This document shows positions 26,049-33,890 of a stretch of 64,000 bases of DNA, piece by piece. Under the pieces are notes generated by a model that worked only from the letters and a program-made list of their open reading frames with translations, was not told the origin of the DNA and made no database searches. Every line of letters starts with the position of its first letter. The stretch's first letter is position 1. The position numbers were made by a program, and so were the translations under genes. The stretch is from assembly GCF_029846275.1 (NCBI RefSeq), contig NZ_JARVWS010000002.1, positions 248,001-312,000 of the forward strand. The letters are read 5' to 3'. Source of the DNA: Nocardioides sp. CER19 (GTDB taxonomy: Bacteria; Actinomycetota; Actinomycetes; Propionibacteriales; Nocardioidaceae).

Positions 26049-28799
26049 ATGGAACGAAGTCCGAGACCGTCGGCGGCCCTGCTCGGACGACGGCGTGAGT
26101 GTGCAGCACTCGACGAGCTGATCACGTCCGTCGAAGGCGGCCTCAGCGCGTCGCTCCTCATCCACGGTGAGGCCGGCATCGGCAAGACCGCCCTGCTCCA
26201 TTACGTCCGTCAGAAGGCCGAGACCTTCCGCGTCGCGCGCCTGGCGGGGATCGAGGCCGAGGCGGAGCTCGCCTTCGGGGGCCTGCACCAGCTCTGCCGA
26301 CCGTTCCTCGCGCACCTGCCTGGACTGCCCCCGCCTCAGCGCGAGGCACTCGAGACGGCCTTCGGCCTGCGGACCGGAACCCCTCCCGACCGCTTCCTGG
26401 TCGGCTTGGCCACCCTCGGCCTCCTCGCCGATGTCGCCGCCGAGCGGCCGCTGCTCTGCCAGGTCGACGACGCACAGTGGCTGGACCAGGTCTCGGCCCA
26501 GACCCTCGCCTTCGTCGGTCGCCGCCTCTCCGCAGAGCGCGTGCTCCTCCTCGCCGCCATGCGCGACCCGGTTGCCGGACACCCGTTCCAGGTCCTTCCG
26601 CAAGAGCAGCTGACCGGCCTCGACGACCACGACGCTCGAACGCTGCTGGCCAGGAGCGCTCCGGGCCGCGTCGACGAACGGGTCCGGGAGCGGGTGCTCG
26701 CCGAGGCGCGCGGCAACCCGCTGGCCCTCCTCGAGCTGCCCCGGACTGCAACGACCTTCACGGTAGGGGCCGGCGACGGCGATCGATCGGTCACCGGCAA
26801 CCACGTCGAGAGGGCATTCCGTCGACGACTCCAGGCGCTGTCGCCCGACGCCCAGCGGTTCCTGCTCCTCGCCGCCGCGGACCCGGCCGGGGACGTCTCA
26901 CAGCTGCGTCTGGCCGCCGAGGCGCTGCACCTCCACGTCGAGGTCGCGGCCGCCGAGGCGGAAGCGGCGGACCTGCTCACGGTGCGGAGCATGGTGCGAT
27001 TCCGACACCCGCTGGTCCGTTCGGCGGCCTACCACTCGGCCTCCGCAGCGGAGCGCCGCCAGGTGCACGCCGCTCTCGCCGCGGCCACCGATCCCCTGAC
27101 CGACCCCGATCGCAGGGCGTGGCACCTGGCCAACGCCACCGCGGCCGCGGACGAGCGGGTCGCCGCCGGGCTCGAGGCGGCCTCCGGGCGCGCCCGCGCG
27201 CGCGGCGGTGTCGCCGCCGCTGCCGCGTTCCTCGGCCGGGCCGCCGAGCTCACGGCCGATCCCGAGCGCCGTGGCCGGCGAACGCTCGAGGCGGCGACCC
27301 TGATGTCCCAGGCGGGGGAGTTCGGCCCCGCCCTCGAGCTCCTCGACGCCGCGCGGCTGCATCCTCTCGGTGAGCGCGACGAAGCTCGAGCCGAACTCGT
27401 CCGGGGACAGGTACTGGCCGCATCGCGCAGCGCGAGCGCCGGGCTGCCGCTGCTGCTCTCCGCGGCATGGCGGCTGGAGACGCTCGACCCGGCGCTGGCG
27501 ACACTCACCTACCGCGACGCGCTCTACGCGGCCCTGACCGCCGGCAGCGTCCCCCGGGAGCCAGGCGCGGCCGAGCACGTCGCTGCGGCCATCCTGATGA
27601 GGCGACAGGCCGTCGATCGGTCCCGCGCCGACCTCCTCCTCGAAGGCGCAGCACGCCTGGTGACCGGCGACCCCGCCGGACTACCCCAGTTACAGGAGGC
27701 GCTCACGGCGTACGAGTCCGCTGACCTCGAGCCGGAGGAGGCACTCGGGTGGCTCCCCCTCGCCTGCCGGATGGCGCACGACGCGTGGGAGTTCGGCACC
27801 TGGTCGTTCCTCTCCGGCCGCCTCGTCGACCTCGCCCGGGCCGCGGGCGCCCTCGCCGTGCTGCCCTCGGCGTTCCTGCTGCGGCTCTCCAACCGGGTCT
27901 TCGCCGGTGAGCTCGCCGCCGGGGAGGCGCTCCTGGCACAGGCCACTTCCCTGGCCGAGGTCGCCGGCAGCGGATTCGCAGCCAACTACGGCGCTCTGGT
28001 GCTCGCGCCGTGGCAAGGGGAGGAGGAGTGGACGGCGGACCTCATCGGGCGCATCAACGCGGACAGCTCGATCCAGGGCGAGGGCAAGGTGATCACGGCG
28101 ACCCGATGGGCGGCTGCCGTGCTCGCCAACGCCACCGGACACCACGAGGAGGCGCTTGTCGCGGGGCGGGGTGGCGCGGCGCACCCCGCGGAGATGGGCC
28201 TCTCCACCTGGTCGATGGTGGAGGTCGTCGAGGCGGCCTCCCGGGTCGGCCGTCCGCAGGAGGCGGAGGACGCCGTACGCCGGCTGCGCGCGAGTGCGCT
28301 GGCCAGCGGCAGCGACTGGGCCCTGGGCACGGCGGCCTACGTCTCCGCCCTGGTCGCGCGCGACGAGGACGCTGAAGAGCTCTACCAGGAGGCGGTCGAC
28401 CGCCTCGAGCGCGCCGACGTCCACGCCCTCGCGGCACGGGCCCACCTGGTCTACGGCGAGTGGCTGCTCGGACAGGGACGCATCGACGAGGGGCGCGACC
28501 GGCTCGCGCACGCCCACGACCTGTTCGAACGGATGGGCGCGGCCGCCTTCGCCCGACGTGCCCTCGCCGCGCTCGGCACCAGCCGCTCCGCGGTCAACAG
28601 CCAGGCACGGACGGCGCCATCACCGCTCACCCCGCAGGAAGCGCAGATCGCGGCGCTCGCTGCCACCGGCATGACCAATCCGGAGATCGGGGCGGAGCTC
28701 TTCCTCAGCGCCCACACTGTCGAGTGGCACCTGCGCAAGGTCTTCGCCAAGCTCGGCATCCGGTCGCGGCGGGAGATCGCCTCGCGACTCGCTCGGTGA
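26049..28799 (+). CDS. LAL-type LuxR regulator with AAA ATPase (copy 2)
   Basis: This 916-residue protein has the same plan as the one at 22060-24939: Walker A GEAGIGKT (residues 40-47), Walker B LLCQVDDAQWLD, a helical repeat region and a C-terminal LuxR helix-turn-helix (LTPQEAQIAALAATGMTNPEI... KVFAKLGI). The HTHs of the two copies are nearly identical, so they may bind similar DNA. It is on the same strand as the ECF sigma gene, 99 bp after it. ATG 26049 gives the normal family start. The inducer is unknown. Confidence 0.9.
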   Translation: MERSPRPSAALLGRRRECAALDELITSVEGGLSASLLIHGEAGIGKTALLHYVRQKAETFRVARLAGIEAEAELAFGGLHQLCRPFLAHLPGLPPPQREALETAFGLRTGTPPDRFLVGLATLGLLADVAAERPLLCQVDDAQWLDQVSAQTLAFVGRRLSAERVLLLAAMRDPVAGHPFQVLPQEQLTGLDDHDARTLLARSAPGRVDERVRERVLAEARGNPLALLELPRTATTFTVGAGDGDRSVTGNHVERAFRRRLQALSPDAQRFLLLAAADPAGDVSQLRLAAEALHLHVEVAAAEAEAADLLTVRSMVRFRHPLVRSAAYHSASAAERRQVHAALAAATDPLTDPDRRAWHLANATAAADERVAAGLEAASGRARARGGVAAAAAFLGRAAELTADPERRGRRTLEAATLMSQAGEFGPALELLDAARLHPLGERDEARAELVRGQVLAASRSASAGLPLLLSAAWRLETLDPALATLTYRDALYAALTAGSVPREPGAAEHVAAAILMRRQAVDRSRADLLLEGAARLVTGDPAGLPQLQEALTAYESADLEPEEALGWLPLACRMAHDAWEFGTWSFLSGRLVDLARAAGALAVLPSAFLLRLSNRVFAGELAAGEALLAQATSLAEVAGSGFAANYGALVLAPWQGEEEWTADLIGRINADSSIQGEGKVITATRWAAAVLANATGHHEEALVAGRGGAAHPAEMGLSTWSMVEVVEAASRVGRPQEAEDAVRRLRASALASGSDWALGTAAYVSALVARDEDAEELYQEAVDRLERADVHALAARAHLVYGEWLLGQGRIDEGRDRLAHAHDLFERMGAAAFARRALAALGTSRSAVNSQARTAPSPLTPQEAQIAALAATGMTNPEIGAELFLSAHTVEWHLRKVFAKLGIRSRREIASRLAR

Positions 28800-28804
28800 G
28801 GCCT

Positions 28805-28831
28805 GTCACGAACACGTGAGGAGTCCGGTCG
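28805..28831 (+). promoter_or_regulatory. GTCAC/GGTC promoter element P4 (small acidic protein)
   Basis: GTCACG, 15 bp, CGGTCG. It begins 5 bp after the LAL copy 2 stop and ends 48 bp before the small gene at 28880. Confidence 0.6.
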
Positions 28832-28879
28832 TCCCAGTGACCGGGCACCGGTCCGGCACGAGACCTCCAGGAGCCACCC

Positions 28880-29056
28880 ATGCCCGAGCAGCCTCACCGC
28901 ACCGATCGCCTCCGCGACGACATCGACCTCGAGATCGCTCTCGCCCGGGCCGGCGCGGACCCCGCCGGCGACGACGAACCGGAGGCCGAGCCTTACCTGA
29001 CCAGGCTGCTCAGCCTCCGGGATGCCGTCGCGGCCGGGGACACGGAGGAGGGCTGA
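28880..29056 (+). CDS. Small acidic hypothetical protein, 58 aa
   Basis: This is a 58-residue ORF with ATG at 28880 and AGGAG 7 bp upstream. It is acidic and helical-looking (RLRDDIDLEIALARAG, then EPEAEPYLTRLLSLRDAV). It has no cysteine, membrane segment or recognisable family. Three signs support it as a real gene: its own promoter element P4, a good Shine-Dalgarno, and a tight fit between LAL copy 2 and the convergent ferritin-like gene (14 bp between stops). The function is unknown. Confidence 0.65.
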   Translation: MPEQPHRTDRLRDDIDLEIALARAGADPAGDDEPEAEPYLTRLLSLRDAVAAGDTEEG

Positions 29057-29070
29057 GAACGGGGAGACCG

Positions 29071-30135
29071 TCAGCCGCGGTCCGCCGGCGCGACGTACTC
29101 GAAGGTCGGTCCGGCGGTGGACTCCTCGTCCTCGTTGGGCAGCTGCATGAGCGCCTGGGCCTGCGCCTTCAGCCCGTACATCTCCCCGACCGCCGCGCCC
29201 AGCAGTCCCGGGTTGCCGTTGAAGGCCTGCTCGAGGTGGTTCAGCAGCGTGCAGTACGAGACGTTGAAGCGCTCCTGCGCGACCCGGATCTCGCTGCCCG
29301 GCTCGTGGTCGGCGATCCGCGGGTTCGGCCGCATCGGCCACACGCCGTCCCAGTCCACGGTCACCGGCTCACCGCTCGGACCCGAGACCGGGGTGTCACC
29401 GCGCTGGAAGCGCCGGCCCAGCTTCAGCTCGAGGACCCGGAAGTAGTGCCCGACCTCGTCCCGGTCGGGGTGGAACATGTCGTGGTCGCCGTCCCAGACG
29501 TCGCGGTGGGCGGCGCCCTCGCCCTGCTCCACGATCTCGTCGAGCGCCTGCAGTGCCGAGTCCAGCCCGTCGACCGCGATGATGCGGCCCGAGCCGCCGT
29601 AGGGCACCGTCGGGGTGGCCTGCCGCGCACGGTCGCCGCTGAACACGGCGTCCTCGCCGAGCTCCGCGCACAGGTCGACCAGGCCTGCCCGGATCGCGGC
29701 GTAGAACTGGCCGATCGTCTCGTAGCCCTCGCTCTCGGGCGCCGCCTCGCGGACCGAGGGCCGCTCGATCCGGAGCAGCAGCTCGATCGCCTGCGGGCCG
29801 AACGGGAGGAGCTCGACGTCGAAGGACCGGTCGGCGTGCGGCAGCGTCGTCGGGTAGGCGGGCAGGAGCCGGGGCGAGTCGAGGATCGGGCTGCCACCGA
29901 CCGCGTTGAGCAGGTTGGCCGCGAGCGTCAGGTGCAGCATCTCCTCGATGAAGATGCTCTCGACGACCTCGGCGGCCGCCCGGTTCCGCTGCGGATCCAG
30001 CGAGTAGAGGGCGCACAGGTACGGCGGCAGCGTCGCGTGCTCGAGCTCGATGGCCCACTGCAGGTGCTCACGCAGGCTCTCCATGCTGTCGATCCGGGCG
30101 GGCGACAGGGGGACGGGGGATGTCATCTGGTTCAT
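29071..30135 (-). CDS. Ferritin-like protein (VioB/iminophenyl-pyruvate dimer synthase-like)
   Basis: This 354-residue protein has a ferritin-like four-helix domain at its N-terminus, with metal-ligand-type motifs ELEHATLPPYLCALY and SIFIEEMLHLTLAANLLNAVGG. These are typical of the VioB/RebD-type iminophenyl-pyruvate dimer synthase domain. In most genomes such proteins are stand-alone ferritin-like proteins, and no violacein or rebeccamycin genes are seen here. I chose ATG 30135; GTG 30189 would run through promoter P5. The -10-like half of P5 ends 7 bp before this ATG, so the mRNA is probably leaderless. ATG 30126 is a close alternative. A redox or metal role is inferred. Confidence 0.85.
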   Translation of the reverse strand: MNQMTSPVPLSPARIDSMESLREHLQWAIELEHATLPPYLCALYSLDPQRNRAAAEVVESIFIEEMLHLTLAANLLNAVGGSPILDSPRLLPAYPTTLPHADRSFDVELLPFGPQAIELLLRIERPSVREAAPESEGYETIGQFYAAIRAGLVDLCAELGEDAVFSGDRARQATPTVPYGGSGRIIAVDGLDSALQALDEIVEQGEGAAHRDVWDGDHDMFHPDRDEVGHYFRVLELKLGRRFQRGDTPVSGPSGEPVTVDWDGVWPMRPNPRIADHEPGSEIRVAQERFNVSYCTLLNHLEQAFNGNPGLLGAAVGEMYGLKAQAQALMQLPNEDEESTAGPTFEYVAPADRG

Positions 30136-30142
30136 GCCCCTC

Positions 30143-30169
30143 CGACCGGACGGAAGCCGCCGACGTGAC
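30143..30169 (-). promoter_or_regulatory. GTCAC/GGTC promoter element P5 (ferritin-like)
   Basis: On the minus strand: GTCACG, 15 bp, CGGTCG. Only 7 bp separate the -10-like half from the ferritin-like ATG, pointing to a leaderless transcript. Its -35-like half is 2 bp from that of P6, forming GTGAC-GA-GTCAC. Confidence 0.7.
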
Positions 30170-30171
30170 GA

Positions 30172-30198
30172 GTCACAAGCCGTCCCCACCCCCGGTCA
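30172..30198 (+). promoter_or_regulatory. GTCAC/GGTC promoter element P6 (SigF-like sigma gene)
   Basis: GTCACA, 15 bp, CGGTCA, ending 33 bp before the SigF-like gene. It is divergent from P5. It would place one sigma factor under another. Confidence 0.65.
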
Positions 30199-30231
30199 TT
30201 CCTGCCGACGAAGCACGACGCAGGAGGAACC

Positions 30232-30912
30232 ATGAACGACGTCCAACGACGCATGCGCACCGACGAGCTGGTGGACCGGCTCAGGACGGCCACCGACGAA
30301 GAACGCGCGGAGCTGGTCGACGACCTCGCTGTGACCAACATGGTGCTGGCCCGGCGCATCGCGCACCGCCTCGGACGCCACTCCCAGCACGTTCTGGATC
30401 TGGAGCAGGTGGCCTATCTCGCCCTGGTGCGGGCCGCGCGGGACTTCGACCCGACGCTCGGGCACGACTTTCTCTCGTACGCCGTCCCGTGCATCAGGGG
30501 CGCGGTCAAGCGCTACTTCCGCGACTCGGCCTGGCTCGTGCGACCGCCGCGGACCGCACAGGCGCAGTACCTGCGGTCCGACCACGGCGACGACGTGGTG
30601 GACGGCGTCCCCCTCCGGTCCTGCCTGAGGCCCTACAGCCTGGACGCTCCCGATGACACCGCCGCACCGCTGAGAGAGACGCTGGTCGACCTCGACGACC
30701 GGACCTGGGAGCAGACCGAGGCACGACTCATGCTCGCGCCGCACCTGAAAGCTCTCCCCGTCCAAGCGCGGCGGGTGCTGCACCGGCGGTTCGTCGAGGA
30801 CCGCACGCAGCAGCAGATCGCGGACGAGCTCGGCGTGTCGCAATATCACGTCTCCCGACTGCTCGACCGCTACCTGCGCCAGCTGCGTGAGCGGATGACC
30901 GAGCCCGCCTGA
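30232..30912 (+). CDS. SigF/SigB-type RNA polymerase sigma factor
   Basis: This 226-residue sigma-70 group 3 factor of the general-stress SigF/SigB type has region 2 with DLEQVAYLALVRAARDFDP and FLSYAVPCIRGAVKRYFRD, the group hallmark WLVRPPR, and region 4 (LGVSQYHVSRLLDRYLRQLRERM). The start has AGGAGGAACC upstream. Such factors are usually held by an RsbW-type anti-sigma factor. None is next to it; only a remnant of an RsbW-like gene is seen at about 49.7 kb. It is divergent from the ferritin-like gene, with promoters P5 and P6 between them. Confidence 0.9.
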   Translation: MNDVQRRMRTDELVDRLRTATDEERAELVDDLAVTNMVLARRIAHRLGRHSQHVLDLEQVAYLALVRAARDFDPTLGHDFLSYAVPCIRGAVKRYFRDSAWLVRPPRTAQAQYLRSDHGDDVVDGVPLRSCLRPYSLDAPDDTAAPLRETLVDLDDRTWEQTEARLMLAPHLKALPVQARRVLHRRFVEDRTQQQIADELGVSQYHVSRLLDRYLRQLRERMTEPA

Positions 30913-30937
30913 GCCGGCCCGGCCACCGCCCGCGCGC

Positions 30938-32671
30938 TCACTCGACCAGCTTGCCGTCGATCGGGACGTCCTCGCGCACGAGCCGAGTCAGCTCGGCCGG
31001 GACCGGCGGGACCCCCTCCCGCACCACCCCGGTCGTCGGCGACCAGACGAGGTTCACCTGGAGCGCGGGGTCGAGCTCGGGGTGGTCGCTCCGGTTGTGG
31101 CACCCGCGGGTCTCGCGCCGCTCGAGGGCGCTCTCCAGCGTCGCTCGCGCCGCGAGCAGCGAGGCCTTGAGGTCGAAGGCGTGGGCCAGGTCCTGGAAGC
31201 CGGCGATGTCGGGGTGGATGCCGACGGACTCAGCGCGGCCCTCGATCTCCTCGAGGTCGAGCAGGCCAGCCCGCAGCCCCTCCCCGTCACGGAGGACGCC
31301 CGCATGCTCGGTCATCGTGTCGCGGACCGCGCGCTGCAGCGCGCGGACGTTCTCCCGACCGTCGGCCGCGAGGAGCGCCCGCACCTCCTCGCGCGCCTCC
31401 TCCTCGGCCTCCCGCGACCTGCGATGGACCTCCAGCCCCGCCGAGTGCTCCGCGGCGGCGCGGCCGGTGATCCGGCCGTAGACGAGCAGCTCGATCAGGG
31501 AGTTGCCGCCCAGGCGGTTCGCGCCGTGCAGCCCACTGGCGGCCTCGCCGATCGCATACAGGCCCTCGACGTCGGTGCCGTGGTCGTCCGGTCGCACCCA
31601 CACGCCGCCCATCGAGTAGTGCGCCGTCGGGGCGACCTCGATCGGGTCGGTCGTGATGTCGAGCATCTGCAGGTCCATCAGCGTCTGGTAGACGCGGGGC
31701 AACCTGGTCACGATCGTCTCGCGGGGTAGGTGCGAGACGTCGAGCCAGACCCCGCCGTGCGGGGTTCCCCGGCCCGCCTTGATCTCGGAGTAGGACGCGA
31801 GGGCGACCCGGTCACGCGTCGAGAGCTCCATCCGCGCCGGGTCGTAGCGCTCCATGAAGCGCTCGCCGAGCGCGTTGCGCAGCACCCCGCCCTCGCCGCG
31901 GGCGGCCTCCGACACGAGGGTGCCGGCCGCGTTCTCCGGCGCCAGCAGGCCCGAGGGGTGGAACTGCACGAGTTCGGCGTCCCGCAGCCGGGCGCCGGCA
32001 TCGACCGCGAGGCGGAAGGAGTCGCCGTTGTTCTCGTCGCGCCGGGACGACGTACGCCGCCAGATGCGCGTGTGGCCGCCGGCGGCCAGGATCACCGCGT
32101 CCGCGTGCAGCACATATCGGGTGCCCTCGGTCAGGTCGAAGGCGTAGGCGCCGAACACGACACCGTCCGCCGTCAGGATCCGCGTCACGTAGAGGCTGTC
32201 GAGGATCGGCACGCGCAGCTGCTCGGCGCGGTCGACGAGCGCCCGCTGGATCGCGAGGCCGGTGTAGTCGCCGGCGAAGGCGGTGCGGCGGTAGGTGTGC
32301 GCACCGAAGAAGCGCTGCGAGATCCGGCCGTCGTCCTCGCGCGCGAAGTCCATCCCGAACCGGACCAGGTCGGCGATCCCGCGCTCGGCGCCCTTCGCCA
32401 CGACCTCGACGGTGCGGGGGTCGGCCAGGAAGTAGCTCTCCTTGATGGTGTCGGCCGCGTGCTGCTGCCAGCTGTCGGCGGGGTCCATCGTGCCCAGTGC
32501 GGCGTTGATGCCGCCTGCCGCCAGGGAGGTGTGGGCGTCCAGCCGGGGCCGTTTCCCGATCACGAGGACGTCGGTACCGACCTCCGCGAGCTCGATGGCC
32601 GCCCGCAGGCCGGCCCCGCCCGTGCCGATGACGAGCACGCTCGTCGTGATCCGCCGCTCGTTCGCGCGCAT
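30938..32671 (-). CDS. FAD-dependent flavoprotein, L-aspartate oxidase/fumarate reductase-like
   Basis: This 577-residue flavoprotein belongs to the SdhA/FrdA/NadB family. It has the N-terminal FAD motif VIGTGGAGLRAAIE, then TSLAAGGINAALG, HPSG, PTAHYSMGGVWV and GLHGANRLGGNSLIELLVYGRI. The C-terminal helical domain ends with TTGVVREGV. No iron-sulfur or membrane-anchor subunit and no nadA/nadC are nearby, so it is either an orphan L-aspartate oxidase-like enzyme or a soluble fumarate reductase/dicarboxylate oxidase. A covalent FAD histidine in the SdhA manner cannot be confirmed by eye. Promoter P7 lies 42 bp upstream. Confidence 0.85.
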   Translation of the reverse strand: MRANERRITTSVLVIGTGGAGLRAAIELAEVGTDVLVIGKRPRLDAHTSLAAGGINAALGTMDPADSWQQHAADTIKESYFLADPRTVEVVAKGAERGIADLVRFGMDFAREDDGRISQRFFGAHTYRRTAFAGDYTGLAIQRALVDRAEQLRVPILDSLYVTRILTADGVVFGAYAFDLTEGTRYVLHADAVILAAGGHTRIWRRTSSRRDENNGDSFRLAVDAGARLRDAELVQFHPSGLLAPENAAGTLVSEAARGEGGVLRNALGERFMERYDPARMELSTRDRVALASYSEIKAGRGTPHGGVWLDVSHLPRETIVTRLPRVYQTLMDLQMLDITTDPIEVAPTAHYSMGGVWVRPDDHGTDVEGLYAIGEAASGLHGANRLGGNSLIELLVYGRITGRAAAEHSAGLEVHRRSREAEEEAREEVRALLAADGRENVRALQRAVRDTMTEHAGVLRDGEGLRAGLLDLEEIEGRAESVGIHPDIAGFQDLAHAFDLKASLLAARATLESALERRETRGCHNRSDHPELDPALQVNLVWSPTTGVVREGVPPVPAELTRLVREDVPIDGKLVE

Positions 32672-32713
32672 GCATCAACCTCTCCGGGCCACCCGGTGTG
32701 GCGCCTACCTGCA

Positions 32714-32740
32714 CGACCGGACAGCGCGCCGCGCTGTGAC
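32714..32740 (-). promoter_or_regulatory. GTCAC/GGTC promoter element P7 (flavoprotein)
   Basis: On the minus strand: GTCACA, 15 bp, CGGTCG, ending 42 bp before the flavoprotein ATG. With P8 it forms the inverted repeat CTGTGAC-N15-GTCACAG. Confidence 0.7.
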
Positions 32741-32755
32741 AACGCGTAGCGGGCC

Positions 32756-32782
32756 GTCACAGGGCGCGCCTCCTCCCGGTCG
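32756..32782 (+). promoter_or_regulatory. GTCAC/GGTC promoter element P8 (distal, toward SDR)
   Basis: GTCACA, 15 bp, CGGTCG. It is divergent from P7 and far (about 250 bp) from the SDR start, upstream of P9. Confidence 0.6.
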
Positions 32783-32912
32783 GTCCGGCGCACCGGTCGG
32801 GGTCGAGTCGCGGAGAAGGGCGGGACAGACCGGGTTTCACCGGGGCGGCCCACGCCGCCATGCCGGAAGCAGAGAGCGACTGGTCCCACTCGCCACCCCG
32901 GCCGGGTCAGCT

Positions 32913-32939
32913 GTCACACGCGACCGTGGCGTCCGGTCG
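32913..32939 (+). promoter_or_regulatory. GTCAC/GGTC promoter element P9 (proximal, SDR)
   Basis: GTCACA, 15 bp, CGGTCG, preceded by CT to give the full CTGTCACA of the strongest copies. It ends 92 bp before the SDR ATG at 33032. Confidence 0.7.
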
Positions 32940-33031
32940 TCCGTGGTGCACACCCACCCCCTGCTCGTCCCGGCGATCCCGGCCGGGCAGAGGACCCACA
33001 CGCCTGTCAACGAAGAGGAAAGAGGTGTCTG

Positions 33032-33784
33032 ATGAAGGTCGTCGTCATCGGAGGAAGCGGTCTGGTCGGCTCGAAGGTGGTCAAGCTGCTGGGCGAGCAC
33101 GGCCACGAGGCCGTGCCGGCGTCGCCGCAGACCGGGTGCAACACCGTCACTGGTGAAGGCCTCGACGAAGCCGTGGCCGGCGCCGACGTCGTCGTGGACG
33201 TGTCGAACTCACCGTCGTTCGCCGACGACGACGTCCTGCACTTCTTCACCGCGTCGACCACGAACATCCTGGAGGCGGAGAAGAAGGCCGGCGTCGACCA
33301 CCACGTCGCCCTCTCGATCGTGGGTTGCGACCGGGCGCCCGACAGCGGCTACCTCCGCGCCAAGGTCGCCCAGGAGCGGCTCATCCAGGAGTCCGGACAG
33401 CCGTACTGCATCGTCCGCGCGACGCAGTTCTTCGAGTTCGGCAAGACGATCGCCGACTCGGCCACCGTCGACGGTGAGGTGCACCTGCCGCCGGTCGGGT
33501 TCCAGCCCATCGCGTCCGACGACGTCGCGCGCGCCGTCGGTCGGATGGCCGCCGGCAAGCCGATCAACGGGCATCTCGAGGTCGCCGGCCCGACCCGCTA
33601 CCGGTTCGACGAGTTCATCGCCGGTGTTCTCGAGCGCCTCGGCGACCCGCGCCGCGTCGTCGCCGATCCGCAGGCGCCGTACTTCGGCCAGGTGCTGGCC
33701 GAGGACACCATCGTCCCGGGCGAGGGTGCTGAGCTGGCCGCGACCACCTACGAGGAGTGGGTGAAGCTCTCCGAGCAGCGCTGA
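33032..33784 (+). CDS. NmrA-like SDR / NAD(P)-binding protein (paralogue)
   Basis: This 250-residue atypical SDR has the N-terminal motif GGSGLVGSKVVKLLGEHGHE and the NmrA-like motif LSIVGCDRAPDSGYLRAKVAQE. It is a close relative of the protein at 20744-21478 (shared VDVSNSPS/VTQSPS region, ALSIVG, AKVAQE, RATQFFEF/RATQFHEF). The ATG follows GAAAGAGG. Promoters P8 and P9 lie upstream, and a strong terminator follows at 33805. ECF41 sigma factors are known to control oxidoreductase, epimerase and carboxymuconolactone decarboxylase genes, so an SDR under this promoter fits. The exact reaction is unknown. Confidence 0.9.
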   Translation: MKVVVIGGSGLVGSKVVKLLGEHGHEAVPASPQTGCNTVTGEGLDEAVAGADVVVDVSNSPSFADDDVLHFFTASTTNILEAEKKAGVDHHVALSIVGCDRAPDSGYLRAKVAQERLIQESGQPYCIVRATQFFEFGKTIADSATVDGEVHLPPVGFQPIASDDVARAVGRMAAGKPINGHLEVAGPTRYRFDEFIAGVLERLGDPRRVVADPQAPYFGQVLAEDTIVPGEGAELAATTYEEWVKLSEQR

Positions 33785-33804
33785 CCGCTCCGCGGGGCGT
33801 ACGT

Positions 33805-33840
33805 CGCGCCGGTCGCCGGATCTGTCCGGCGGCCGGCGCG
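33805..33840 (+). terminator. 16-bp hairpin after the SDR gene
   Basis: Arms 33805-33820 and 33825-33840 pair over 16 bp with one G-U wobble and the loop TCTG. It separates the SDR from promoter P10. Confidence 0.75.
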
Positions 33841-33855
33841 CTGCTGCCCCCGGCT

Positions 33856-33882
33856 GTCACACCGTGGCGGGGTGTGCGGTCT
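33856..33882 (+). promoter_or_regulatory. GTCAC/GGTC promoter element P10 (NDH-2), leaderless geometry
   Basis: GTCACA, 15 bp, CGGTCT, then 8 bp to the GTG start at 33891. Transcription would begin at or next to the start codon. Confidence 0.7.
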
Positions 33883-33890
33883 AAGAGTTC

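Larger units (their letters stand above)
32672..33031. other. 360-bp divergent intergenic region with three promoter elements
   Basis: There is no convincing gene. It holds P7 (minus) and P8 and P9 (plus). P8 lies about 250 bp before the SDR gene, so its transcript would have a long untranslated leader or a separate small RNA. A short ORF from ATG 32860 has proline/arginine-rich shadow-like composition and was not called. Confidence 0.6.

Noticed and set aside
32860-33031. Small plus-strand ORF between P8 and P9 and the SDR gene
   Set aside because: Proline/arginine-rich composition, overlaps promoter P9, and runs out of frame into the SDR gene.
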